A stretch of DNA of 34,251 nucleotides from Arcobacter cryaerophilus gv. crypticus (GTDB taxonomy: Bacteria; Campylobacterota; Campylobacteria; Campylobacterales; Arcobacteraceae), in NCBI RefSeq assembly GCF_002993025.1, contig NZ_NXGI01000030.1, positions 1-34,251 of the forward strand, read 5' to 3'. This document shows, piece after piece, positions 6,983 through 15,964 of this stretch. The notes under the pieces were generated by a model, which was given only the letters and a program-made list of their open reading frames with translations, searched no databases and was not told where the DNA came from. A program made the position numbers and the translations under genes. How positions within the stretch are numbered: the first letter of the stretch is position 1; the number at the start of each line of letters is the position of its first letter.

Positions 6983-8029
6983 ATGGAAAATATAGAAAAT
7001 ATAAAATTAAGAGAAAATTCAACAATAAAAGAGGCTTTGGAAATCATTGATAAAGGCTCTATGCAAATAGCATTAGTAGTTGATGAAAATGACATGCTTT
7101 TGGGAACTTTAACCGATGGAGATATACGAAGAGGACTTTTAAAAGGTTTTGATTTAACTAGCTCTATAGAGCAAATTGTTTTTAAAACGCCAACTATTGC
7201 AAAAATTAGTGATACAAAAGAAGATATATTAAAAATTGCTCTTTCAAAAAAGCTTCATCAAATACCTATTGTAGATGATTTTGGGAAAATAGTAGGCATA
7301 AAAGAGATAGAAGAGCTTGTAAAACCAAAAGAAAAGACAAATAAAGTGGTTCTTATGGTTGGAGGCCTAGGTACACGACTGCGACCACTTACAGAAACTA
7401 CCCCAAAACCGATGCTTAAAGTTGGAAATAAACCGATACTGCAAACTATTGTAGAAAAATTTGCAGAGTATGGATATACAAATATTGTGATGTGTGTGAA
7501 CTATAAGTCAGATATTATACAAGACTATTTTAAAGATGGAAAAGAGTTTGGAGTAAATATAGAGTATATTTTAGAAGAACAAAGAATGGGAACTGCAGGA
7601 GCTTTAAGTCTTTTAAGAGATAAACCAAATGAGCCTTTTTTTGTTATGAATGGAGATTTACTTACAAATGTAAATTTTGAGCATCTACATAATTATCATA
7701 TTGCAACAAATTCAATGGCCACTATGTGTGTAAGAGAGTATGATTTTCAAGTTCCTTACGGTGTTGTAAATATAAAAGATAGCAAAATAGTATCTATTGA
7801 AGAAAAACCTACTCATAAATTTTTTGTAAGTGCTGGAATATATATGTTAAGTTCTGAAGTTTTAAATTATATTCCCAAAAATGAGTTTTTTGATATGCCA
7901 ACACTATTTGAAAAACTTATAAGTTTAAATCAAAATACAGTATCATTTCCACTTCGAGAGTATTGGCTTGATATTGGAAGAATGGAAGAGTATAAAAAAG
8001 CGAATGATGAGTATGGAGAAATGTTTTAA
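6983..8029 (+). CDS. ptmE: PtmE-type sugar-1-phosphate guanylyltransferase with CBS pair
   Basis: 348 residues. Residues 1 to about 115 are two CBS domains (LGTLTDGDIRRGLLKG; LHQIPIVDDFGKIVG), which usually bind adenine nucleotides. Residues about 120-348 are a nucleotidyltransferase with GGLGTRLRPLTETTPKPM and VMNGDLLTN. In C. jejuni PtmE makes GDP-GlcN, which marks legionaminic acid, and not sialic or pseudaminic acid, as the product. The CBS pair suggests control by energy charge (inference). It starts one base after LegG ends, and its stop TAATG overlaps LegF. Confidence 0.85.
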   Translation: MENIENIKLRENSTIKEALEIIDKGSMQIALVVDENDMLLGTLTDGDIRRGLLKGFDLTSSIEQIVFKTPTIAKISDTKEDILKIALSKKLHQIPIVDDFGKIVGIKEIEELVKPKEKTNKVVLMVGGLGTRLRPLTETTPKPMLKVGNKPILQTIVEKFAEYGYTNIVMCVNYKSDIIQDYFKDGKEFGVNIEYILEEQRMGTAGALSLLRDKPNEPFFVMNGDLLTNVNFEHLHNYHIATNSMATMCVREYDFQVPYGVVNIKDSKIVSIEEKPTHKFFVSAGIYMLSSEVLNYIPKNEFFDMPTLFEKLISLNQNTVSFPLREYWLDIGRMEEYKKANDEYGEMF

Positions 8030-8748
8030 TGTATAAAAATAAAACTTTTTTAGGAATAGTTCCTGCAAGAGGTGGAAGCAAAGGATTACCTGGAAAAAAT
8101 ATAAAAGAGCTGTGTGGGAAACCACTTATAGCTTGGAGTATAGAATCTGGTCTAAAAAGTAAATATTTAGATGAAGTTATAGTAACTACAGATTCTAAAG
8201 ATATTGCAAATATTGCTAAGCAATATGGTGCAAGTGTACCATTTTTAAGACCAGATGTATTAGCAAGTGATACTGCAACATCATTTGATGCTATAAAACA
8301 TACAATTGAATTTTATAAAAATGAGTTTGCTAAAGAGTTTGATTATATAGTTTTACTTGAACCAACATCTCCTTTGAGAGAAAAAGAAGACATTGACAAA
8401 ATGATAGAAAAAATTATTAAAGATGAATATAATTTTGATTCAATAGTTTCTATTGGTGAAGTAGCTGAACATCCTTCTATTGTGAAACAAATTATAAATG
8501 GTAATAGTATAGTAGCATTTTGCAAAGAACTTGAACTTACAACAAGAAGACAAGATAATAAAAAAGCATATTTCCCTTATGGTGTAGCGTATATAGTAAA
8601 AACAAAATCATTGTTAGAAGAAAAAACATTTTATACAGCTAGAAATACTTTTTATGAAATAAAACGTTATCAATGTTATGAAATTGATGATATTTATGAT
8701 TTTTTGGCTGTTGAAAATATAATGAAATATGAATGGAGTTTAAAATGA
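8029..8748 (+). CDS. legF: LegF (PtmB-like), CMP-legionaminic acid synthetase
   Basis: 239 residues of the CMP-NeuAc synthetase family. The CTP-binding loop is PARGGSKGLPGKN (12-24); KPLIAWSIE, VTTDS and LLEPTSPLR follow. It activates the free nine-carbon sugar with CTP to the CMP-sugar donor and so completes the donor pathway. It overlaps its neighbours on both sides (TAATG upstream, ATGA downstream). Specificity for Leg over other nonulosonates is inferred from the cluster. Confidence 0.87.
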   Translation: MYKNKTFLGIVPARGGSKGLPGKNIKELCGKPLIAWSIESGLKSKYLDEVIVTTDSKDIANIAKQYGASVPFLRPDVLASDTATSFDAIKHTIEFYKNEFAKEFDYIVLLEPTSPLREKEDIDKMIEKIIKDEYNFDSIVSIGEVAEHPSIVKQIINGNSIVAFCKELELTTRRQDNKKAYFPYGVAYIVKTKSLLEEKTFYTARNTFYEIKRYQCYEIDDIYDFLAVENIMKYEWSLK

Positions 8749-9767
8749 GATTTTTAGTAATTGGTTTAGGTTCAATGGGAAAACGAAGAGTTCGAAATTT
8801 GATAGCTTTGGGGCATAAAGATAATATTGCAGGATTTGATTTAAGAGAAGATAGAAGGATTGAAGCAAAAAAATATGAAATAGATATTTTTGATGATTTT
8901 GAAAAAGCAATGAATGAATTTAAACCTAATGCATTTTTAATATCAACTCCACCAAATCTTCATATGCATTATGCTTATATTGCAGAGCAAAATGATATTC
9001 ACTGTTTTATAGAAGCTTCAGTTGTTGATGCTGAAAAAATCCTTGAATTATCAAATAGAATAAAAAATAAGAAAATTCTTATGGCTCCTTCGTGTACAAT
9101 GAGGTACTATCCTATGCCTACCAAAATTAAAGAATTAATTAACAATAGAATAATAGGTAAAGTTCTTAATTATAACTACCAAACTGGGCAATATTTAACA
9201 GATTGGCATCCATGGGAAAAAATTGAAGATTTTTATGTTTCAAATCCTGATACTGGAGGATGTAGAGAAATAGTTCCATTTGAATTAACGTGGTTGAATG
9301 ATATTTTTGGAAATTCTAAACCATTAGCTTGTGTAAGAAAAAAATTAACAAATATAAATGCTGATATAGATGATATTTATCATTGTATTTTAGAGTATCC
9401 GAATAATATAATAGGAAACTTGACTGTAGAGGTAGTATCAAGACCAAAAGCTACTAGAGAAATTAGAATATTAGGAACAGAAGGTGAAATAGTTTATAGT
9501 GCAGATAATAATGAACTTAAATATATAAATCTTCAAATGAATGATTGGGAAAGGATAAATTTTGATATAGGAACAGTTGAAAGTGGTTATATTAATCCTG
9601 AGGAACCTTATATCAATGAAGTAAAAGCTTACATAGATGCTATAGAAAAAGTTCTAAATGGCGAAAATTCAACATATCCAAATACTTTAGAAGATGATTA
9701 CAAAATATTACAAACTTTATATAAATTAGAAGAAATTAGTGAGGGAAGACATGACTTATCAAGATAG
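8745..9767 (+). CDS. Gfo/Idh/MocA-family oxidoreductase with altered EKP motif
   Basis: 340 residues from the ATG at 8745, which has GGAG eight bases upstream and an ATGA overlap with legF; an in-frame ATG at 8733 would add four residues. The N-terminal Rossmann fold has VIGLGSMGKRR (5-15) and the usual STPPNLHMHYA strand-turn. Where the family normally has (A/C)EKP, with the catalytic Lys, this protein has IEAS (89-92), so the Lys is Ala91. A gene of this type accompanies ptmB/ptmA in several Campylobacterota Leg clusters; C. jejuni PtmF may be the counterpart, which I am not certain of. It may act on a free sugar or an intermediate of early amino-sugar supply, or be non-catalytic. Confidence 0.75.
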   Translation: MRFLVIGLGSMGKRRVRNLIALGHKDNIAGFDLREDRRIEAKKYEIDIFDDFEKAMNEFKPNAFLISTPPNLHMHYAYIAEQNDIHCFIEASVVDAEKILELSNRIKNKKILMAPSCTMRYYPMPTKIKELINNRIIGKVLNYNYQTGQYLTDWHPWEKIEDFYVSNPDTGGCREIVPFELTWLNDIFGNSKPLACVRKKLTNINADIDDIYHCILEYPNNIIGNLTVEVVSRPKATREIRILGTEGEIVYSADNNELKYINLQMNDWERINFDIGTVESGYINPEEPYINEVKAYIDAIEKVLNGENSTYPNTLEDDYKILQTLYKLEEISEGRHDLSR

Positions 9768-11043
9768 ATTATTAAAAGTAATTCCAGGTGGTGCTCATAC
9801 TTATAGTAGAGGCTTTGATCAATATCCTATCAATGCTCCACAAATCCTTAAAAAAGGAAAAGGCGCATACATATATGATGAGAATGATAAAGAATTTTTA
9901 GATTATGGCATGGCTCTTAGAGCAGTTAATCTTGGATATGCAAATGAAAAAGTGAATCAAGCTGCGATAAAACAAATAGAGTATGGAAACAATCTAACAA
10001 AACCTAGTTTAATAGAGTTAGAAGCTGCTGAATTATTGGCATCTATGATAGATAGTGTAGATATGGTAAAGTTTACTAAAAATGGTTCAACTGCAACTAC
10101 AGCTGCTATTAAACTTAGTAGAGCTTATACAAACAGAACTTTAATAGCAAGATGTGCAGAACAACCTTTCTTTAGTTATGATGATTGGTTTATAGGTTCT
10201 ACTCCTCTTACAAAAGGTATTCCACAAAAAGATATTGATAGTACTAAAATGTTTAATTATAATAACATTGAAAGTTTAAAAAAACTTTTTGATGAATACC
10301 CTAATCAAATTGCTTGTGTTATTTTAGAGCCAGCATCCACTGAACATCCAAAAGATAATTTTCTTCATAAAGTACAAGAACTTTGCCATAAAAATGGAGC
10401 TGTATTTATTTTAGATGAAATGATAACTGGATTTCGTTGGCACTTAAAAGGTGCTCAACACTATTATGATATTAGACCAGATTTATGTACATTTGGAAAA
10501 GCTATGGCTAATGGTTTTTCAGTTTCAGCTATTGCAGGAAAAAGAGAAATCATGGAATTAGGTAGTATAGAATTTGAAGGAAAGGAAAGATTGTTTTTAC
10601 TGTCAACAACTCATGGAGCTGAAATGAGTGGGTTAGGAGCTTTTGTGGAAACTATGAAGTTTATGAAAGATAATAATGTAGTTGAACATATATGGGAATA
10701 TGGTAAAAAATTGATTTCAATGATGAATGAACTATCTAAAAAACATGGTATTGAAAAAAATTTTGTTGCTGGTGGAATTGAGTGTAGTCCTTACTATTTA
10801 ACTTTTGATAAAAATGGAGAAAATTCTTTGGGTCTAAGAACTCTATTTTCACAAGAGATGATAAAAAATGGTGTTTTAATACCTTGGATTGCACTTTCGT
10901 ATTCTCATGGAGAAAAGGAGCTCGAAATTACAAGAAGAGCTTTAGAAAAGACTTTTGAAATTTATAAAAAAGCAGTTGATGAAGGATATGAGAATTACTT
11001 GGTAGGTGAACCTATAAAACCTGTATTTAGGAAATATAACTAA
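9751..11043 (+). CDS. Class III aminotransferase, glutamate-1-semialdehyde aminomutase-like
   Basis: 430 residues from the ATG at 9751 (AGGGAAG about six bases upstream; an in-frame GTG at 9739 is the alternative). PLP fold type I: VIPGGAHTYSRG at the start, NGSTATTAAIKLSRA for cofactor phosphate, ILDEMITGFRW (Asp222), and Lys250 in CTFGKAMANGF. It resembles HemL, but the differing N-terminus and the location inside a sugar operon argue for a sugar-specific aminotransferase. It overlaps the gene before by 17 bases and the amidase after it by one. Pairing with that amidase suggests glutamine as amino donor (see findings). Substrate not known. Confidence 0.8.
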   Translation: MTYQDRLLKVIPGGAHTYSRGFDQYPINAPQILKKGKGAYIYDENDKEFLDYGMALRAVNLGYANEKVNQAAIKQIEYGNNLTKPSLIELEAAELLASMIDSVDMVKFTKNGSTATTAAIKLSRAYTNRTLIARCAEQPFFSYDDWFIGSTPLTKGIPQKDIDSTKMFNYNNIESLKKLFDEYPNQIACVILEPASTEHPKDNFLHKVQELCHKNGAVFILDEMITGFRWHLKGAQHYYDIRPDLCTFGKAMANGFSVSAIAGKREIMELGSIEFEGKERLFLLSTTHGAEMSGLGAFVETMKFMKDNNVVEHIWEYGKKLISMMNELSKKHGIEKNFVAGGIECSPYYLTFDKNGENSLGLRTLFSQEMIKNGVLIPWIALSYSHGEKELEITRRALEKTFEIYKKAVDEGYENYLVGEPIKPVFRKYN

Positions 11044-11825
11044 TGAATATATGCTTGGTATCATTAAATCAATTTTGGGAAGATAAAAAATCAAATTTAG
11101 AATTGTGTGAAAAATATATTCAAAATGCTTCTAAAAAAAGTGTAGATTTGATAATTTTTCCAGAGATGACACTTACAGGTTTTTCAAATAATATTAGTTT
11201 TATTGCAGAAAATTTTGAAAATAGTGAAACTATAAAACAATTTTCAAATTTAGCAAAAGAGTTTAATATTTCAGTAATTTTTGGTGTAGTTATTGAAGAT
11301 AATAAAAAAGCTCTAAATAAATGTTTATTTATAGATAATTTCGGAAATGTTGTATCTGATTATTCAAAAATTCATCCTTTTAGTTTTTCAGGAGAAGATA
11401 AATATTTTAATGCTGGAAATAAACTTAGTATGGTTGAGTTTAAAAATTTTAAAATAGGTTTAACTATTTGTTATGATTTAAGGTTTCCTGAACTTTATAG
11501 CTCTTTAGCAAAAGAGTGTGATTTGATTATAAATATAGCAAATTGGCCGTCAAAAAGAGTAGATCATTGGAATACACTTTTAAAAGCAAGAGCAATAGAA
11601 AATCAAATTTTTATGGTTGGAGTAAATAGAACTGGAATAGATGGAAATGATTTAGAATATATAGAAAGTAGTAATATTTTTAATGCAAATGGAGAAAAGT
11701 TAGAATTTGAAAAGTATGAAGATATGAAAATATATGATGTAGATGTAAATTTTACAAAAGATTTTAAAAATAAATTTAATACTGTAAATGATAGAAAAGT
11801 AGAATTTTATAAGGAAATATTGTAA
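11043..11825 (+). CDS. Carbon-nitrogen hydrolase (nitrilase superfamily), omega-amidase-like
   Basis: 260 residues with a full Glu-Lys-Cys triad: Glu41 in FPEMTLTGF, Lys109 in YSKIHPFSF, Cys143 in TICYDLRFPE. Length and motif spacing match Nit2/omega-amidase and related small amidases rather than true nitrilases. It probably hydrolyses a small amide. Sandwiched between an aminotransferase and an SDR with one-base overlaps (TAATG) on both sides, it must be co-translated with them. The best-supported idea is removal of 2-oxoglutaramate left after glutamine transamination; hydrolysis of an amidated sugar is another. Confidence 0.82.
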   Translation: MNICLVSLNQFWEDKKSNLELCEKYIQNASKKSVDLIIFPEMTLTGFSNNISFIAENFENSETIKQFSNLAKEFNISVIFGVVIEDNKKALNKCLFIDNFGNVVSDYSKIHPFSFSGEDKYFNAGNKLSMVEFKNFKIGLTICYDLRFPELYSSLAKECDLIINIANWPSKRVDHWNTLLKARAIENQIFMVGVNRTGIDGNDLEYIESSNIFNANGEKLEFEKYEDMKIYDVDVNFTKDFKNKFNTVNDRKVEFYKEIL

Positions 11826-12595
11826 TGCTAAAAAATAAAGTTGTTGTAATAACAGGTGGGGCAGGTCTTATAGGAAAAGAGTTCGTAAAAGCAGTTATTG
11901 AAAATGGTGGTATAGCTATAATTGCTGATATAAATGAACAAATAGGAGAAGAAGTAAAAGAAAATCTATCTAAAGAGTTAAATACAACAAATATAGATTT
12001 TATTAAGCTTGATATTACATCAAAAGAATCTTTAAATAATTGCTTAAATTATTTAGATAAAAAATATAAAAGAATAGATGCTTTAGTAAACAATGCATAC
12101 CCTAGAAACAAAAATTACGGAAAAGACTTTTTTGAAGTAGAATACAGTGACTTTGTAGAAAATACTGGACTAAATCTTGGTGGTTATTTTACTGCTTCAC
12201 AACAATTTGCTCAGTATTTTAAAAGTCAAGGATATGGAAATATTATAAATATTAGTTCTATTTATGGTGTAGTAGCACCAAAATTTGAGGTATATGAAAA
12301 TACCACTATGACAATGCCAGTAGAATATGCAGCTATAAAGTCTGGACTTATTCATCTTACAAAATATATGGCGAAGTATTTTAAAGGTATGAATATCAAG
12401 GTAAATGCTTTAAGTCCAGGTGGTATTTTGAATAATCAACCAGAAGCTTTTTTAGAAAAATATAAAGAGCAATGCTTAAATAAAGGTATGCTTGATAACA
12501 GTGATTTAAAAGGAACTTTGATTTATCTACTTAGTGATATGAGCAAATATGTTAATGGTCAAAATATTGTAGTAGATGATGGGTTTTGTTTATGA
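11825..12595 (+). CDS. ptmA: PtmA-like short-chain dehydrogenase/reductase
   Basis: 256 residues, classical SDR. TGGAGLIG binds NAD(P); NNAYPRN replaces the usual NNAG; SSIYG carries the catalytic Ser; YAAIK is the intact YxxxK. The length and place in a Leg cluster match C. jejuni PtmA, which is assigned to early amino-sugar supply for the GDP route. Which substrate it oxidises or reduces here cannot be read from sequence. The stop overlaps the following ATG (ATGA). The symbol is given by analogy. Confidence 0.7.
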   Translation: MLKNKVVVITGGAGLIGKEFVKAVIENGGIAIIADINEQIGEEVKENLSKELNTTNIDFIKLDITSKESLNNCLNYLDKKYKRIDALVNNAYPRNKNYGKDFFEVEYSDFVENTGLNLGGYFTASQQFAQYFKSQGYGNIINISSIYGVVAPKFEVYENTTMTMPVEYAAIKSGLIHLTKYMAKYFKGMNIKVNALSPGGILNNQPEAFLEKYKEQCLNKGMLDNSDLKGTLIYLLSDMSKYVNGQNIVVDDGFCL

Positions 12596-13707
12596 AAATA
12601 ATTTTTATGCCAATGTTACCTTTAACTCAAAGAGATTATGAACAATTAGGTATAAAATATTTTTATGAAAAGAACTATGAAGTAACGATTATAGAATCTC
12701 ATCAATTATTAATGCCACATTATAAAGAAAGTGTTGATATTGAGTATTTCAATTATCAAAATACTTATGAACCATCAACAGAAGATGAGTTATTAAGTAC
12801 TATAAATAATTATACAAAAAATGATTATATATTTTTTTATCTTGCGAGTAAAGAAGCTGTAATATTATTAAATAAAATGAAAAAATTTACTAACGCTAAA
12901 TTTGTTACATATATTAGTGGTAGTGTGCCGCATACTAGTTCTCCTTGTGGAATTTTGAATATTGCTAAATCAATATTACGACCAGTAGTTAAAAAACTTA
13001 TAAGTAAAAAATTTGATTCTGATATTGTTTTTACTGGTTCTCCAAAAGATGAATTAATATTTCCATTTTTATTTGGGAAGAATACAAAAGTTATTCATAC
13101 TCATTCTAGAGATTATGAATTGTGTTTAAATGTAGATGGCTATAATCATGATAAAGAATATTGTGTATTTTTAGATACAGATGTTATAGATGCAAGTGAT
13201 TATGTTATTTTTGGAAATAAATCAGATGGTAATACAGACAATTATTATAAAAAATTAATAGATTTTTTTGAATTTCTACAAGATACTATGAAAATTGATG
13301 TCTTAATATCTGCACATCCAAAATCTAGGATATTTAAAAATACAAAAAATTTTAAAGGATTTAAAGTAGTTCATAATAGTTCTCCATCGCTAGTAAAGAA
13401 TAGTAAATTTGTTATTAGTGAAGGGACTACAGCGATATCATTTGCAGTTTATTTTGATAAACCTATGATTTTTTTTACAATGGAAGAATTAAGGTTTTTT
13501 TATAAGTATACTTGTAGCTATGCTAAACAATTTAAAAAGAATATTTTTCAAATAGATGATTTACAGATATTGGATATAGATACTTTAAAAAATGAATTAA
13601 ATAATACAAATGAATATGATATATTTAAATATAATTATTTAACATACAAAGATGAGTCTAGAAATGTCTTTGAAAAAATTGAAAGAGAATTATTAATTGG
13701 AAGATAG
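12592..13707 (+). CDS. Putative glycosyltransferase, candidate legionaminic acid transferase
   Basis: 371 residues from the ATG at 12592 that overlaps the ptmA stop; an in-frame TTG at 12586 is less likely. No close family recognised. The C-terminal half looks like a GT-B nucleotide-binding domain: strand LISAHPKSR (239-246) and VISEGTTAISFAVYFDKPM (274-292). An HP motif followed by a Ser/Thr-rich motif is typical of bacterial sialyltransferases and CDP-glycerol-type transferases. It lies directly after the CMP-Leg genes and before the flippase, so transfer of Leg from CMP-Leg is a reasonable hypothesis. No signal peptide or membrane segment is evident, as expected for a cytoplasmic transferase. 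Confidence 0.6.
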   Translation: MKIIFMPMLPLTQRDYEQLGIKYFYEKNYEVTIIESHQLLMPHYKESVDIEYFNYQNTYEPSTEDELLSTINNYTKNDYIFFYLASKEAVILLNKMKKFTNAKFVTYISGSVPHTSSPCGILNIAKSILRPVVKKLISKKFDSDIVFTGSPKDELIFPFLFGKNTKVIHTHSRDYELCLNVDGYNHDKEYCVFLDTDVIDASDYVIFGNKSDGNTDNYYKKLIDFFEFLQDTMKIDVLISAHPKSRIFKNTKNFKGFKVVHNSSPSLVKNSKFVISEGTTAISFAVYFDKPMIFFTMEELRFFYKYTCSYAKQFKKNIFQIDDLQILDIDTLKNELNNTNEYDIFKYNYLTYKDESRNVFEKIERELLIGR

Positions 13708-15196
13708 TCTAAATAAAAGATATATTATTAAACTTATTGCGAATTTAGTAAATGGTATAATAAATATGATTATGGTTGCTATAGTTCCTAAAGCATTAGG
13801 TCCAATTGCATATGGACAGTTTATTTATTTACAACAATTTTTTGCACAATCAATTGGATTTTTAGATGCGGGTACATCAACAGCTTTTTTTACAAAGCTA
13901 TCAAAAAATACCGCAAGAATAAATTTAATAAAATTTTATTTTTTATATTCATTAATAGTAATTGCTATAATGATAAGTTTTATATATATTCTAAATAATT
14001 TAGATTATTTAAAATATATTTTTCCTAATATTCCCAGTCAATATGTTTATTTAGCTATAGGATTTGGTTTTTTAATATGGTTTACAACTATTTTTATTTA
14101 TATATCTGATGCACATGCTTTAACTGTTTCTGTTGAATCTATAAAAATATTTCATAAGATAATATCTTTATTTTTATTATTATTTTTTATTAATTATCTT
14201 ACTTTTGATTTGGTAAGTTATTTTTATTATTGGTTTATAAGTTTAATGATGTTTATTTGTTTTGTTGTATATTTATTTATCAAAAAGAATATCCTTTCAC
14301 TTGAAGTTCTAAGTAGTTGTTTGAATTTGAAATCTTTAATTAAAGAGTTTTATACATTTTCATCTCCTTTATTTGTATTTAATATTGTTGCTATTGTATT
14401 TGGTTTATTTGATATTTGGCTTCTACAAAAGTTGGGTGGTTCTGAGCAGGTAGGATTTTATGGATTATCGTATGCAATAGCTGCAATGTGCTTTTTATTT
14501 ACAAGTGCAATGACTCCCATAATTACAAGAGAATTTGCTAAATCATTTGAAAATAATAATATAGAAGAGATGAAAAAGTTATTTTCAAAATATATACCAA
14601 TGTTATATTCTATAGCTGCTTATTTTGGATTATTTATATCTTTTCAAAGTGAAAATTTACTTTATATTTTTACCGATGAGAAGTTTAAAGAGGCTTATTT
14701 GGTGCTTGTAATTATGTCTTTTTATCCTATACATCAAACATATGGTCAGTTAAGTGGATCTATCTTTTATGTTACAGATCAAACAAAAATTATACGAAAT
14801 ATAGGAATAATATCTACACTATTTGGTTTTTTGTTAACAATTGTTTTAATATATTATTTAGAATTAGAAGCACTTGGTTTAGCTTGGAAGATGATAATTA
14901 TTCAAATAATTAGTGTAAATATACAGTTATATTTTAATAGTAAGTATTTAGATTTAAAATTTGCAAAATTTGTTTTTCATCAAATATATTCTGTGCTATT
15001 TTTTGTAATAATAGCATATTTAACAAATTTTATTATGTTACCATTTGAAAATAAACTAATAGAGTTTTTAGTATCAGGTGTTATATATACAATTTTTACT
15101 ATAATATCAGTATTAATAATACCAAGTATTTTTGGACTTAATAGAGATATAGTTCTAGGTATGAAGAAATATTTAGTAAAGCAAAAGGTTAAATAA
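13697..15196 (+). CDS. wzx: Wzx-type polysaccharide flippase (MATE/MOP superfamily)
   Basis: 499 residues, about 12-14 hydrophobic helices with few charged residues, and the family-typical start NGIINMIMVAIVPKALGPIAYGQF. It should flip undecaprenyl-linked repeat units across the inner membrane. The start is a TTG at 13697 inside the preceding gene (11-base overlap) with AAAGAGA upstream; the next ATG (codon 24) would cut the first helix. Base composition is even more AT-rich than in the Leg genes. Wzx proteins are too divergent for substrate inference. Confidence 0.85.
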   Translation: MEDSLNKRYIIKLIANLVNGIINMIMVAIVPKALGPIAYGQFIYLQQFFAQSIGFLDAGTSTAFFTKLSKNTARINLIKFYFLYSLIVIAIMISFIYILNNLDYLKYIFPNIPSQYVYLAIGFGFLIWFTTIFIYISDAHALTVSVESIKIFHKIISLFLLLFFINYLTFDLVSYFYYWFISLMMFICFVVYLFIKKNILSLEVLSSCLNLKSLIKEFYTFSSPLFVFNIVAIVFGLFDIWLLQKLGGSEQVGFYGLSYAIAAMCFLFTSAMTPIITREFAKSFENNNIEEMKKLFSKYIPMLYSIAAYFGLFISFQSENLLYIFTDEKFKEAYLVLVIMSFYPIHQTYGQLSGSIFYVTDQTKIIRNIGIISTLFGFLLTIVLIYYLELEALGLAWKMIIIQIISVNIQLYFNSKYLDLKFAKFVFHQIYSVLFFVIIAYLTNFIMLPFENKLIEFLVSGVIYTIFTIISVLIIPSIFGLNRDIVLGMKKYLVKQKVK

Positions 15197-15964
15197 GTGG
15201 AAATTACTGAAAAAAGTTTTTGGGAAAAATATTGGGGAGAAATTAAATTACCCCAAAAAGTAGATTTTAATTTTAAGAATGATAGAGTGATTGCTGAAAC
15301 TATCATAAATAATGTACCTAAAGCTAAAGAGGGACAAACTGCTCTTGAAGTTGGTTGTGCTCCTGGAAAATGGATGATTCTTTTGAATGAAAAATTAAAT
15401 TATAATATTAATGGATTTGAATATGTAGATGTTGCAGCTGAAAAAACAAGACAAAACTTTTTAATGTGTAATATCCCAGAAAATAGATTTAAAGTTGTTA
15501 CGGCAGATTTTTTAACACAAATACCTTCTCCTATTTATGATGTGGTAACTTCGTTCGGTTTTATTGAACATTTTGAAAATTATGATGAAATATTTCAAAA
15601 ACATATTGAATATACTAAAAAAAATGGTTATATTGTTATTGGATTTCCTAACTTTAGAGGTTTGAATTATTATATTCAGTTATTTATTGATAAAGTAACG
15701 GGTAGTAAGATTATTGAAAATCATAATATTGATATGATGGATAAATCTCTTATGGAAGAGATGATTGAAAATTCAAATCAAGAACTTGTTTATATTGATT
15801 ATATTGGTGGATTTGAGGCAGGATTATTTAATTCTAATGATATTAATAATAAATTGCTAAAATTTACTGTTAAGGTTATAAATAGATTTTTTTCATTCAT
15901 ATTTGGCAATACAAGAAATAAATATATCGCAAGTTATTTGATTTTTGTTATAAAAAATGATTAA
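15197..15964 (+). CDS. SAM-dependent class I methyltransferase
   Basis: 255 residues starting with a GTG placed directly after the wzx stop. Motif I is LEVGCAPGKWM, the acidic post-I strand is GFEYVDV, and TSFGFIEHFENYDEIF corresponds to motif II with the helix typical of small-molecule and sugar methyltransferases. A hydrophobic stretch near the C-terminus (FTVKVINRFFSFIFG) could touch the membrane. Likely methylates a sugar of the repeat unit or the chain end. Overlaps the next gene by eight bases. Target unknown. Confidence 0.8.
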   Translation: MEITEKSFWEKYWGEIKLPQKVDFNFKNDRVIAETIINNVPKAKEGQTALEVGCAPGKWMILLNEKLNYNINGFEYVDVAAEKTRQNFLMCNIPENRFKVVTADFLTQIPSPIYDVVTSFGFIEHFENYDEIFQKHIEYTKKNGYIVIGFPNFRGLNYYIQLFIDKVTGSKIIENHNIDMMDKSLMEEMIENSNQELVYIDYIGGFEAGLFNSNDINNKLLKFTVKVINRFFSFIFGNTRNKYIASYLIFVIKND

